Origin: SHVO01 sp964576515
Lineage (GTDB): Bacteria; Pseudomonadota; Alphaproteobacteria; Rhodospirillales; Rhodospirillaceae
Direction: 5' to 3'
NCBI GenBank assembly: GCA_964576515.1
Contig: CAZNUW010000003.1
Coordinates: 327,775-391,774 of the forward strand
DNA length: 64,000 nucleotides
The notes under the pieces were generated by a model that saw only the letters and a list, made by a program, of their open reading frames with translations, did no database searches and had not been told where the DNA came from. The translations under genes and the position numbers were made by a program. Below are positions 49,263-57,669 of this stretch, piece by piece. Positions within the stretch are counted from its first letter, which is position 1. The number at the start of each line of letters is the position of its first letter.

Positions 49263-49859
49263 TCAGCGGCCGGCCAGGCGACGCTCGAGCTGGTCGAGCC
49301 GGTCCGCGCCCCAGAACGGCTCGCCGTCCAGGACCATGAAAGGGGCGCCGATCATACCGTCCGCGCGCGCCCTGTCCATCGCCTCGACGACGGCGCGTTT
49401 CGCCGCCGGCGCGCTGGATGCGGCTTCGACATCGGCGGCATTCAACCCAAGCGCAACACACGCTTTCGCGATGTCCGCCGCCGTGGCGATTGCGCCGCCT
49501 TCGCCAAAGGCGCGCGTCATGACGGCGCGCGCGAAGGCGCGGGCCAGCGCCTCGTCCTTGGCCTTGATGCTCCAGAACGCATAGCGCGCGCGTTTCGCAT
49601 CGAAAGGAAAAACGTCGGGGATCTTGAACGGCAGACCGGCGAACGCCGCGCTGCGCAGGAGATCGACCGTATTGTAGCTCAGACGCGCCGGGATGAACGG
49701 CGGCGGCGTGACCTTGAGATCCTGGAAGATGTGCCCCAAGGACACGACCTGCCAGTCGACGGTACGGCCGTACCGCGCGGCGAGATCGTCGATCTTATGA
49801 ACGGCCAGATAGGAATAGGTCGATACGAAGTCGATATAAAACCGGATCGGCGTCGGCAT
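49263..49859 (-). CDS. 2-hydroxychromene-2-carboxylate isomerase-like (DsbA-family, kappa-class GST fold)
   Basis: 198 residues. The N-terminus RFYIDFVSTYSYLAVHKIDD carries the S-Y-S-Y type active-site loop where the Ser activates glutathione; the C-terminus has GAPFMVLDGEPFWGADRLDQ, the conserved GVP/GAP-PFF segment. Enzymes of this family isomerise HCCA in naphthalene breakdown, but many members have other unknown substrates. AAGGAAG precedes the ATG, 8 bases away. It sits in a minus-strand run behind the cox-like genes and before aspartate dehydrogenase. Confidence 0.85.
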   Translation of the reverse strand: MPTPIRFYIDFVSTYSYLAVHKIDDLAARYGRTVDWQVVSLGHIFQDLKVTPPPFIPARLSYNTVDLLRSAAFAGLPFKIPDVFPFDAKRARYAFWSIKAKDEALARAFARAVMTRAFGEGGAIATAADIAKACVALGLNAADVEAASSAPAAKRAVVEAMDRARADGMIGAPFMVLDGEPFWGADRLDQLERRLAGR

Positions 49860-49948
49860 GGCGCTTCTTCCTTTTCTTGTGCGCGGCGAGAGTGCGATAG
49901 GCGCACGCATCGCAGTACCGCCAAGAGCGAAACGCTGCTATGCGCGAC

Positions 49949-50743
49949 CTAAATGAGCGAGGCCACGGCGCGCGCCGCCATGACGCCCACCAGATGCGCC
50001 CGGTAGGCGGCGGTGGCGTGAAGGTCGCTGTTCAGATCGTCGGCGGACGTTGAAATCCCGGCCAGTGCCTGCGGAGTGAACGACGCGCTCAAGGCCTGTT
50101 CCATTTCGGTGTGGCGGAAGACGCACGCCCCCGCGCCCGTGACGCCAACGCGCACGCCCGCATCCGTCTCTGCGACAAACACACCGACCACGGCGTAGCG
50201 GGACGCCGGGTTACGGAATTTCATATAAGCCGCGCGGCGCGGGACGGGGAACGTGACCCGCAGGATCACCTCGCCCGGCGCAAGGGCCGTCTCGAACAAG
50301 CCGGTAAAAAAGTCGGCGGCGGCGATCTCGCGTTCCGTGGTGTGTATGGTCGCGCCGAGGGCGAGCGCGGCGGCGGGATAGTCGGCTGCGGGATCGTTGT
50401 TCGCGAGCGACCCACCGAGCGTGCCGCAATTGCGCACCTGAGGATCGCCCACCTCGCCCGCGAGATGCGCGAGGGCCGGACTCAACCGGCGCACATCGGC
50501 ATGGGCGGCCACATCGGCGTGGCAGGTCATCGCGCCGATGGTAACGGTTTCGCCGGAGACCGCGATGCCGCGCAGCTCGGCGATCGCCGCCAGGTCGATG
50601 ACATCGGACGGTTGGCGCAAGCGCTGTTTCAAGGTGGGGATCAGCGTTTGACCCCCGGCGAGGAACAAAGGATCGCCGGCGCCGGCGAAAATCGCGCGGG
50701 CTTCGGCAAGAGACGCGGGGCGGTGATAGGCGAACGCGTACAT
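49949..50743 (-). CDS. CoxM-like FAD-binding subunit of a molybdenum hydroxylase
   Basis: 264-residue medium subunit of the xanthine dehydrogenase/CO dehydrogenase family. FAD motifs are FLAGGQTLIPTLKQRL and RNCGTLGGSLANNDPAADYP; the C-terminal CO-dehydrogenase flavoprotein domain follows. It passes electrons between the Fe-S subunit and the acceptor. It follows coxS by three bases. The catalytic large (CoxL) subunit is not found next to it in this window. Confidence 0.9.
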   Translation of the reverse strand: MYAFAYHRPASLAEARAIFAGAGDPLFLAGGQTLIPTLKQRLRQPSDVIDLAAIAELRGIAVSGETVTIGAMTCHADVAAHADVRRLSPALAHLAGEVGDPQVRNCGTLGGSLANNDPAADYPAAALALGATIHTTEREIAAADFFTGLFETALAPGEVILRVTFPVPRRAAYMKFRNPASRYAVVGVFVAETDAGVRVGVTGAGACVFRHTEMEQALSASFTPQALAGISTSADDLNSDLHATAAYRAHLVGVMAARAVASLI

Positions 50744-50746
50744 CGT

Positions 50747-51217
50747 TTATCCCATCGCTTTCGCGCCGGCGAGGATCGCCGTCACGATGGGTTGATAGCC
50801 GGTGCAGCGGCAGAAATTCCCTTCAAGCTCCTTGCGCACGGTGTCGGCGTCGAGATCGGTTCCGCGATGCCGCGCCGCGATGTCGAGCGCGGTCATGATC
50901 ATGCCCGGCGTGCAGAACCCGCATTGGAGCGCGTGATGTTCCTTGAACGCGGCTTGCATGGGATGGAGGACGCCGTCGCGGGCCACACCCTCAACCGTCG
51001 TGAGATCCTTGCCGTCGGCCTGCACCGCAAGCAGGGAGCAGGCCTTCACGGGTCGTCCGTCCATATGGATGGTGCAGGTTCCGCACTGGCTGGTGTCGCA
51101 ACCGACATGCGTGCCCGTGAGGCGCAACCGCTCGCGCAGGACTTCGACGAGCAAGGTGCGCGGTTCCACGTCCAGTGTATGCGCCGCGCCGTTGACGGTG
51201 AGCGAGATCGCGGTCAT
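50747..51217 (-). CDS. CoxS-like [2Fe-2S] small subunit of a molybdenum hydroxylase
   Basis: 156-residue iron-sulfur subunit. The plant-type cluster is in GCDTSQCGTCTIHMDG, and the second cluster in CGFCTPGMIMTA with FCRCTGYQPIV. Overall length matches CoxS. It starts with an ATG overlapping the CoxG-like stop (ATGA) and is followed by the FAD subunit. Substrate cannot be inferred without the large subunit. Confidence 0.92.
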   Translation of the reverse strand: MTAISLTVNGAAHTLDVEPRTLLVEVLRERLRLTGTHVGCDTSQCGTCTIHMDGRPVKACSLLAVQADGKDLTTVEGVARDGVLHPMQAAFKEHHALQCGFCTPGMIMTALDIAARHRGTDLDADTVRKELEGNFCRCTGYQPIVTAILAGAKAMG

Positions 51218-51672
51218 GCCGTCCCCGCGGCGCGCGCAGCGGCGAGTGTGCCGAGACGCGCGAAGAATTCATCGGCGAGTTTTTTGGCCGCCGAGGTGAT
51301 GAGGCGCCCGCCCACTTGCGCGATCTTGCCGCCCACGGCGGCCTCGACGGTGTAGGTCAGACGCGTGCCGTCCGGCTCCTGTTCGAGACGCACCCGCGCG
51401 CCGCCCTTGGCGAAACCGGCCGCACCCCCCTTGCCTTCACCGCGGATGGTGTAGGCGTTGGGTGGATCGAGGTCGGAAAGCGTGATGAGCCCTTTGAAGG
51501 ACGCCTTGACCGGGCCGATCTTCGCGGTGACGACGGCGTCGATCTCGCTGGGCGAAATCCAGGCGATGGAATCGCAGCCCGGGATCGCTTCCTTGAGTAC
51601 ATCGAGATCGTTCAGCGCCGCCCACACGGCGTCGCGCGGGGCCGGGATCAGATAGTCGCCGGTCATATCCAT
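51214..51672 (-). CDS. CoxG-like SRPBCC family protein
   Basis: 152 residues forming a single START/SRPBCC domain: YLIPAPRDAVWAALNDLDVL, the typical LKEAIPGCDSI element, KIGPVKASFKGLI and GGRLITSAAKKLADEFF. CoxG anchors CO dehydrogenase to the membrane in Oligotropha; other members accompany molybdenum hydroxylases of unknown substrate. It is the first of three overlapping cox-like genes and lies 14 bases after dinB. Confidence 0.88.
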   Translation of the reverse strand: MDMTGDYLIPAPRDAVWAALNDLDVLKEAIPGCDSIAWISPSEIDAVVTAKIGPVKASFKGLITLSDLDPPNAYTIRGEGKGGAAGFAKGGARVRLEQEPDGTRLTYTVEAAVGGKIAQVGGRLITSAAKKLADEFFARLGTLAAARAAGTA

Positions 51673-51686
51673 CGTCGTTACGTCCT

Positions 51687-53018
51687 TTATGCGTCCGCGC
51701 GGCCCTTGCGGATGGCCGTGCGGCCGAATTTCGCGCGCACCGTATCCATCGCCCGCTCGACACCCTCCCGGCGCGAGCCGACCGACCCTTTCGGCGCATC
51801 GAGCGCGGAGAATAGATCCTGCGGATCCGCGCCGACAGGTTCGCACAATTGATCGACACCCACGCCAAGCAGGCGGAACAGCGGCCCGGTGGCTTCCTTC
51901 ATTAGCATGATTTCCGCCTCGCGGAAGATCGTCTCGGCCAACTGGGTGGGCGCGCCCAGCTTGTGATTGCGCGTGAGGGTCTTGAAGCGCGCGGTCTTCA
52001 GTTTCAGCGTAACCGTGCGGCCCGCGATGTTCTTCGCCTTCAAACGATCCGCCACACGCTCGGACAACGTCCACAGGATGCGCCGCAATTTCGCGGGGTC
52101 GCGGATATCCTCGTTGAAGGTGGTTTCCGCCGACACGCTCTTGGCTTCGCGGTCCGTATTCACATGACGTTCGTCGATGCCTTGCGCGAGGCGCGCGATA
52201 TAAGCGCCCGTTTCCCCGTAGAGCAGGCTCATCTCCTCGTGCGACCGGCGCTGCACGTCGCCGACGGTGAACATCCCGCCCACCTTGAGGCGGTCGGCGA
52301 GCGCGGGGCCCACCCCGGGAAGCCGCGTAAGCGGAAGATCGTGCAGCACCGAGATCGCATCCACCCGCCCGATGACCGCGAACCCACGAGGCTTGTCGAG
52401 ATCGGAGGCGAGCTTCGCCAGGAATTTATTGTGACTGAGACCGATGGAGACCGTGATGCGGATGTCGCGCTCGATCTCGCGGGCGATATGGGCGAGCGAC
52501 GCCGCCGCGGAGCGATGGAACAACTTCTCGGTGCCCGAGAGATCGAGGAACGCCTCGTCCAGTGAAAGCCCTTCCACCAACGGGGTCGCGGCGTTGAACA
52601 CCTTGTGCACCTGGCGGCTCACTTCTTTGTATTTCGCCATGTTCGGTTTGATGACCACGGCGTGCGGACACATCTGCAACGCCTTGAACATCGGCATGGC
52701 CGAGCGCGGCCCGTATTTGCGCGCGATATAACAGGCGGTGGAGACGACGCCGCGCTTTTCGCCGCCGACCAGAACCGGTTTGTCCTTCAAGCTGGGATCG
52801 TCGCGCTTCTCGATGGTGGCGTAGAAGGCGTCGCAGTCGATATGGGCGATGGTGAGGCGGCCGAGTTCGGGATGGAACATCACACGCTCGGACCCGCAGC
52901 GCGCGCACACAGGATCCTCGTTGTCGTATTCGGCGAGGCAGTCGCGGCACACGGAGGTCACGCTCTCCGGCGAAAGCGCGCGGGCCGACGGCGGCGTATG
53001 AAGGGCGGTGGGAGTCAT
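51687..53018 (-). CDS. dinB: DNA polymerase IV with an N-terminal zinc-ribbon-like extension
   Basis: 443-residue Y-family translesion polymerase. Catalytic acidic residues are in IAHIDCDAFYATIEKRDD and SLDEAFLDLSG; the palm, thumb and little-finger parts follow (NKFLAKLASDLDKPRGFAVI, RLPGVGPALADRL). Ahead of the polymerase there is about 55 residues with CRDC and CARC pairs that could bind zinc, a feature of some alphaproteobacterial DinB proteins. No LexA-like box could be picked out before the start. Its C-terminus has no clear beta-clamp motif. Confidence 0.93.
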   Translation of the reverse strand: MTPTALHTPPSARALSPESVTSVCRDCLAEYDNEDPVCARCGSERVMFHPELGRLTIAHIDCDAFYATIEKRDDPSLKDKPVLVGGEKRGVVSTACYIARKYGPRSAMPMFKALQMCPHAVVIKPNMAKYKEVSRQVHKVFNAATPLVEGLSLDEAFLDLSGTEKLFHRSAAASLAHIAREIERDIRITVSIGLSHNKFLAKLASDLDKPRGFAVIGRVDAISVLHDLPLTRLPGVGPALADRLKVGGMFTVGDVQRRSHEEMSLLYGETGAYIARLAQGIDERHVNTDREAKSVSAETTFNEDIRDPAKLRRILWTLSERVADRLKAKNIAGRTVTLKLKTARFKTLTRNHKLGAPTQLAETIFREAEIMLMKEATGPLFRLLGVGVDQLCEPVGADPQDLFSALDAPKGSVGSRREGVERAMDTVRAKFGRTAIRKGRADA

Positions 53019-53146
53019 CGGCCTACATTAGAATCTCAGGCCCGCGAGTTCCATGGCCTCCGCGCCTCGTGCGTTGACTTCCCGCCTCAAAAGGCCCAAG
53101 TGAGGGCCGATTCTTCCCGACGAGGCTCCTCCCAGAGGTTTGTGTC

Positions 53147-54955
53147 ATGAGCGATCGGTCCGCAGCGCCCACGCGCTGGAACATGCCCGACCGGCCGAAA
53201 AGCAAGAATTACGCTTTTCTGCGGCGAACCTATGCCTTCATGCGTCCTTATCGGGTGCAGCTCGCGATCTTCGCGGTCGCCCTGGCGATCACCTCCGTCG
53301 CGACCTTAAGCATCGGCCTGGGTCTCAAATTCGTCATCGACCGCGGATTGTCCGAGGGCAGCCGGGAAATGCTGGACCAGGGCCTCCTGATGCTGATCGG
53401 CGTGATCGTCGTGATCGCCGCGGGCACCTTCACGCGCTTTTACTACATCTCGTGGATCGGCGAGCGTGTGGTGGCCGACATCCGCGCGGCGGTGTTCAGC
53501 CATATCCTGCGCTTGAGCCCGGGGTTCTTCGAGACCACGAAAACCGGCGAGATCCTCTCGCGCCTGACCACCGATACGTCGCTTCTGCAACAGGTGATCG
53601 GATCGTCCCTGTCCATCGCGCTGCGCAATTCCTTTGCGCTCGTGGGCGGGGTGACGATGCTGATCATCACCAACGCGCGGCTGACCGGGCTGGTGGCGCT
53701 GGTGCTGCCGGCGGTGATCGTGCCGATCATCTGGTACGGCCGCAAAGTGCGTAAACTGTCGCGCGAGAGCCAGGACCGCGTGGCGGACGTGGGCTCCTAC
53801 GCCGAGGAGAACCTGAACGCCATCCGCACCGTGCAGGCCTTCGTGCATGAAGAGCGCGACCGCGCCTTCTTCACGCGCAACGTCGAAGGCGCGTTCCGCA
53901 CGGCCATGCGGCGGATCGCCGCGCGCGCGATGCTGGGCGCCGTCGTCATCCTTTTGGTGTTCGCCGCCATCGCGGTGGTGGTGTGGGCGGGCGGCCATGG
54001 GGTGATCGCGGGCACCGTGACGCCGGGCGATCTGACCGCATTCATCTTCTACTCCGTGACCGTCGCCGCGTCGGTGGGCGCGGTGACCGAAGTGATGGGC
54101 GACCTGCAACGCGCGGCGGGCGCGACCGAACGCTTGATCGAACTGCTGGAGACCCAGCCCGACATCACCGCGCCCGCACAACCGAAAACCCTGCCCGCGC
54201 CGGCCCGGGGCGCGGTCGATTTCGAGGATGTGACCTTCCACTATCCGTCGCGTCCGCAGACGGCGGCCCTCAAAGGATTGACGCTGAACGTCGCGCCCGG
54301 TGAGCACGTGGCCCTCGTCGGCCCCTCGGGCGCCGGCAAAACCACCGTGTTCCAACTGCTGCTGCGCTTCTACGACCCGCAGGCCGGGGCCGTGCGCATC
54401 GACGGCGTCGACCTGAAGGAGGCCGACCCGCAAGCGGTGCGCGCACGCATCGGCTTGGTGGCGCAGGATCCTGTGATTTTTGCCGCCGATGCGATGGAAA
54501 ATATCCGTTACGGCCGCCCCGACGCGACCGACGAAGAAGTGCACGCGGCCGCCGAGGCGGCGGCGGCCTTGGAGTTCATCAAGAAACTCCCCGATGGGAT
54601 GAAGAGCTTTCTGGGCGAGCGCGGCGTGCGCCTGTCCGGCGGACAGAAGCAACGCATCGCCATCGCGCGCGCCATCCTGCGCGATCCGGCCCTCTTGCTG
54701 CTGGACGAAGCCACCAGCGCGCTGGACGCCGAGAACGAACGCCTGGTGCAGGCCGCCCTCGAACGCCTGATGGTGGGACGCACGACCATGGTGATCGCGC
54801 ATCGTCTCGCGACCGTCGTCAACGCCGACCGGATCGCCGTCATCGACGACGGCCGCCTGGTCGCCACCGGCCGCCACGAACAACTGATCGCGAGCAACCC
54901 TTTGTACGCGCGGGTGGCCGCCTTGCAGTTCACCGCGGACGGCGGCGGCGCGTAA
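53147..54955 (+). CDS. MsbA-like ABC exporter (fused permease and ATPase)
   Basis: 602-residue half-transporter. Six transmembrane helices occupy about residues 25-310. The nucleotide-binding domain has Walker A LVGPSGAGKTTVFQ, Q-loop LVAQDPVIF, signature RLSGGQKQRIAIARAI and Walker B LLLLDEATSALD with the H-loop MVIAHRLATV. Bacterial homologues export lipid A precursors, lipids or drugs; the substrate is not evident. It is divergent from dinB. AGAGG lies nine bases before the ATG. Confidence 0.93.
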   Translation: MSDRSAAPTRWNMPDRPKSKNYAFLRRTYAFMRPYRVQLAIFAVALAITSVATLSIGLGLKFVIDRGLSEGSREMLDQGLLMLIGVIVVIAAGTFTRFYYISWIGERVVADIRAAVFSHILRLSPGFFETTKTGEILSRLTTDTSLLQQVIGSSLSIALRNSFALVGGVTMLIITNARLTGLVALVLPAVIVPIIWYGRKVRKLSRESQDRVADVGSYAEENLNAIRTVQAFVHEERDRAFFTRNVEGAFRTAMRRIAARAMLGAVVILLVFAAIAVVVWAGGHGVIAGTVTPGDLTAFIFYSVTVAASVGAVTEVMGDLQRAAGATERLIELLETQPDITAPAQPKTLPAPARGAVDFEDVTFHYPSRPQTAALKGLTLNVAPGEHVALVGPSGAGKTTVFQLLLRFYDPQAGAVRIDGVDLKEADPQAVRARIGLVAQDPVIFAADAMENIRYGRPDATDEEVHAAAEAAAALEFIKKLPDGMKSFLGERGVRLSGGQKQRIAIARAILRDPALLLLDEATSALDAENERLVQAALERLMVGRTTMVIAHRLATVVNADRIAVIDDGRLVATGRHEQLIASNPLYARVAALQFTADGGGA

Positions 54956-55412
54956 CCGGCTTATCCTCAAATTGGGGCAGGGAATTCCACGCGACAACGC
55001 GACACTTCCCGTTTTTGAGAGGCGTCAAAGACTTAGCCGCAGAAGTGTCGCGTAAAAGCTTACGCGACGTCGCGCGACATATCGTTAACGCGTTCCGTCA
55101 TGCGCGCGCGTGCGCGTTCTTGCTCCTGATTCACGATGACAATCCTGCTTCGCTCCGCTGTCGCGGAGCTACGCAGGACCGCAGGCGGTATGCGGCGCGA
55201 GGATACTGCGCCGACGCATGATTTTTCGTCATCCGATATTTGGATAGCCCGCGAATTTCATGATTCAGAAAATCGGGCATGTGCCACGCGCGAGTCGCCG
55301 TCGTTTGAGGGTCGCGCGCGACGGGAACCTGTGATGAAGTGGAGAGACGGCGCACCGCACGACGACGGTCCACCGTTCCGCTCACACGTCCTGCTTGCAC
55401 CGGGAAAGCGCC
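54956..55412. other. Hairpin-rich intergenic region
   Basis: No gene seen in 457 bases. Five CGCGAC-type motifs in both orientations occur between 54990 and 55078 and include the perfect 9-bp stem GTCGCGTAA-AAGC-TTACGCGAC (55047-55068), the palindrome GTCGCGCGAC (55069-55078) and the pair CGCGACACTTC (54998-55008) / GAAGTGTCGCG (55042-55052). A second structure, CCTGC/GCAGG flanking GCTCCGC/GCGGAGC, is at 55144-55177. A function as terminator, operator cluster or small RNA is undecided. Confidence 0.6.
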
Positions 55413-55766
55413 ATGACCAAACACCGCATCTACGCCATGAGCTTCGCGAGCGTTTATCCCTTGTACATCGCCAAGGCGGAGAAGAAGGGGCGCACGAAGG
55501 CGGAGGTGGACGAAGTGCTGCGCTGGCTGATGGGCTACAGCCAGAAAGAAATGGAAGCCCACATCAAGAAAAAGACGACCCTGGAAGACCTCTTCGCCGG
55601 CGCGAAAAAAATCAATCCGGCGCGCACGCTCATCAAGGGCGTGGTGTGCGGCGTGCGGGTGGAGGAGGTCGAAGAGCCTCTGATGCGGGAGATCCGCTAT
55701 ATGGACAAGCTGATCGACGAACTCGCCAAGGGCAAGGCGATGGAGAAAATCCTGCGCAAGGCGTGA
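55413..55766 (+). CDS. DUF2200 family protein
   Basis: 117-residue basic protein. Typical opening KHRIYAMSFASVYPLYIAKA, followed by RWLMGYSQKEMEAH and the C-terminal VEEVEEPLMREIRYMDKLID. The family has no known biochemical role. The ATG is preceded by GGGAAAG. It converges on the alpha/beta hydrolase gene. Confidence 0.85.
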   Translation: MTKHRIYAMSFASVYPLYIAKAEKKGRTKAEVDEVLRWLMGYSQKEMEAHIKKKTTLEDLFAGAKKINPARTLIKGVVCGVRVEEVEEPLMREIRYMDKLIDELAKGKAMEKILRKA

Positions 55767-55780
55767 GGATCGCGCCGGTC

Positions 55781-56737
55781 TTATACCGGCGGTGTCAGGA
55801 AATCGAGCACGGCCTTCAGCGTCTCGTCGGACTTGCGCAGGTAGGGCATGTGCGTACCCTCGGGAATGGCTTGGAACGCGCCGTTGGGCAGGTTGGCCGC
55901 ATCGCGTTTGCCGCCCTCGGTGGAGAAAAGGAAGTCCCTGTCGCCGATCAACACGAGGGCGGGCGCCTGGATGGTGGCGGCTTTCGCCTTGAGGGCGGCC
56001 AGGTCGGGCGTGGCGCGGGTGGTGCGCATGGCGGCGCGCATGGAGTCCGTATTGTTTATGATGTGGGTGTAGGACATCCAGCCGCAGTCCGGCCGTGCGG
56101 CGCAGGCCATGCCGACGACGCCGAAGCGTCCGCCGCCCACGACGTGCCACGCCACCGCGCGGCCGATCCCGAGCGGAAGATCGAGCACATCTTCCTGGCC
56201 GGTGCGTCCGAGCCCTTCGATGCTGGTGGACATGAAGACGATGCGGCGCACGCGCGCGGGATAGTCCGCCGCGAATTGCGCCGCGACCATGCCGCCGTAG
56301 GAGTGGCCCACGACATCGACCTGCGCGACGCCGAGTTCATCCAGGATCGCGGCCAGCGCCTTTGAGGTGTGCGAGAGCGTGTAGTGATCGCCCGGCTCCG
56401 TCACGCGCTCCGAATGGCCGTAGCTGAGAAGATCGGGCATGACGGCAGCGCGTCGGGCGGCGAGTTTGTCCTTCCAGTCGCGAAAGTTCATCTGGCCCGG
56501 CGCGAGGAAGCCGTGGATCAGGAGAATTGGCGCGCCGGTCGGATCGTTCGCGAGATCGCCCGCCGTGGCGACATGCCAGCGATGGCCTTCAAAGACCACG
56601 TAGCGCCCCGGCGCGCCGTCGTCATAGGCGCGGGTTTCCGTATTTCCAATGGCCCAATTGGCGTGGATGACGAAGCCGACGGCGAGGACGACGAGAACAA
56701 GGAAGAGTCCGCCGACGATTTTGAGGACAAGTTTCAC
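55781..56737 (-). CDS. Alpha/beta hydrolase with N-terminal membrane anchor
   Basis: 318 residues. One N-terminal helix (residues 4-24) anchors it, so the enzyme domain probably faces the periplasm. The nucleophile elbow is VVGHSYGGMVAAQFA, the acid is in LIGDRDFLF and the His in EGTHMPY; the oxyanion region is LLIHGFLAPG. The substrate is unknown. It starts inside the SdpI-like gene stop (ATGA), so it belongs to the SdpR/SdpI-like operon. Confidence 0.87.
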   Translation of the reverse strand: MKLVLKIVGGLFLVLVVLAVGFVIHANWAIGNTETRAYDDGAPGRYVVFEGHRWHVATAGDLANDPTGAPILLIHGFLAPGQMNFRDWKDKLAARRAAVMPDLLSYGHSERVTEPGDHYTLSHTSKALAAILDELGVAQVDVVGHSYGGMVAAQFAADYPARVRRIVFMSTSIEGLGRTGQEDVLDLPLGIGRAVAWHVVGGGRFGVVGMACAARPDCGWMSYTHIINNTDSMRAAMRTTRATPDLAALKAKAATIQAPALVLIGDRDFLFSTEGGKRDAANLPNGAFQAIPEGTHMPYLRKSDETLKAVLDFLTPPV

Positions 56738-57438
56738 GCCCGCACCGCACCGTCACGAATGAGGAACGAGTAAAGGATCGGGATCACGATATTGAGGATC
56801 AGCGATACCGCGATCATGGAGGTGTAACCGGAGATGTCGGTGAACCATGACGCGGCGGCGAGACCCGCGCCGCTGATCATCCAAAGACGGCCGGCGAGCC
56901 GATGCGTGCGGTTCCACACATGCTCGCTGGCGAGCGTCCACCAGGTGCGCACGCCGAACAGGTATCCGAACGGAAGCGTCCACGGGATCGTGAAGAAGTA
57001 GCTCCAGGGTTTGGGGAGATCGAGGGCGTCCGCGCGCACGGCCTTGGGCAGGTAGTTGCCCGCGACGATCAAGAGCAGACCGGCGAGAAAGCCTACAAAC
57101 TGGAAGAAGTTGCCGGGGAGCGCCGCGAGCGCGGAAAGATGGGTGTCGTAGCGAAGCTGCGCCAGGAGCAAAACCACCGCGGTGCCGACCAGCACGACAT
57201 TGCGGAAACGGGTGTCCTTCATCTCCGGTTTGCCGCGCATCGCGGCGGTGGCGAGCACCAGCATAAAAGCCATAAGGCCGGGGTAGAACGCGAAGTGGAG
57301 GATCGGTGTGCGGGCACGCATCTCACTGGTCAAGACATCCGCCGCCGCGAGATCGGCCGGCGCCGTCGCGAAACTCGCGACCGCGAGCACCACGGACACC
57401 GCGAAAACGCTCCACGCCAGTTTGAACGCGAGCCCCAT
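56734..57438 (-). CDS. SdpI-like membrane protein
   Basis: 234 residues, about six or seven helices. The region GNYLPKAVRA with FGVRTWWTLASEHVWNRTHR matches the SdpI family signature (GNYLPK ... GIRTPWTL ... VWRKTHR). In Bacillus subtilis SdpI gives immunity to the SdpC toxin and titrates the repressor SdpR. Here an SdpR-like regulator is upstream but no SdpC-like gene is present, so function as immunity is not supported; many proteobacterial SdpI proteins are of unknown role. It overlaps the hydrolase gene downstream. Confidence 0.83.
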   Translation of the reverse strand: MGLAFKLAWSVFAVSVVLAVASFATAPADLAAADVLTSEMRARTPILHFAFYPGLMAFMLVLATAAMRGKPEMKDTRFRNVVLVGTAVVLLLAQLRYDTHLSALAALPGNFFQFVGFLAGLLLIVAGNYLPKAVRADALDLPKPWSYFFTIPWTLPFGYLFGVRTWWTLASEHVWNRTHRLAGRLWMISGAGLAAASWFTDISGYTSMIAVSLILNIVIPILYSFLIRDGAVRA

Positions 57439-57468
57439 GAGTTGTTCTCCCCTTCTTGCTTGGAGTCT

Positions 57469-57669
57469 TTAGGACCGGGCCGCCGCCAAACCGACCAGTT
57501 GGAACCTCGGCAACGGGAAGAAATAGCGGTGCGCGAATTTCACCTGGGGCGCACCGGTGTCGGGATCGACGAACGAAAATTTACGTCCCTCCCACAGCGT
57601 GAAACCGGTGAATGTCGTCGCTATCGTGAGCGCGAAGACGATCCAGCGAGCGCTGAACGCGATGGCCAT
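57469..57669 (-). CDS. Small membrane protein in the SdpR/SdpI-like operon
   Basis: 66 residues with one hydrophobic segment at about residues 8-24 and a conserved-looking aromatic C-terminus (KFAHRYFFPLPRF). I do not recognise it. AAGGGAG seven bases before the ATG is a good ribosome binding site. Its start lies 48 bases inside the end of the regulator gene in another frame, and it is followed by the SdpI-like gene 30 bases downstream. Context suggests a component of this operon. Confidence 0.6.
   Translation of the reverse strand: MAIAFSARWIVFALTIATTFTGFTLWEGRKFSFVDPDTGAPQVKFAHRYFFPLPRFQLVGLAAARS

Noticed and set aside
49263..49859. Calling the isomerase-like gene part of naphthalene degradation
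   Set aside because: No ring-cleavage or dioxygenase genes are present in the window.
53306..54997. 563-codon minus-strand frame
   Set aside because: Shadow of the ABC exporter.
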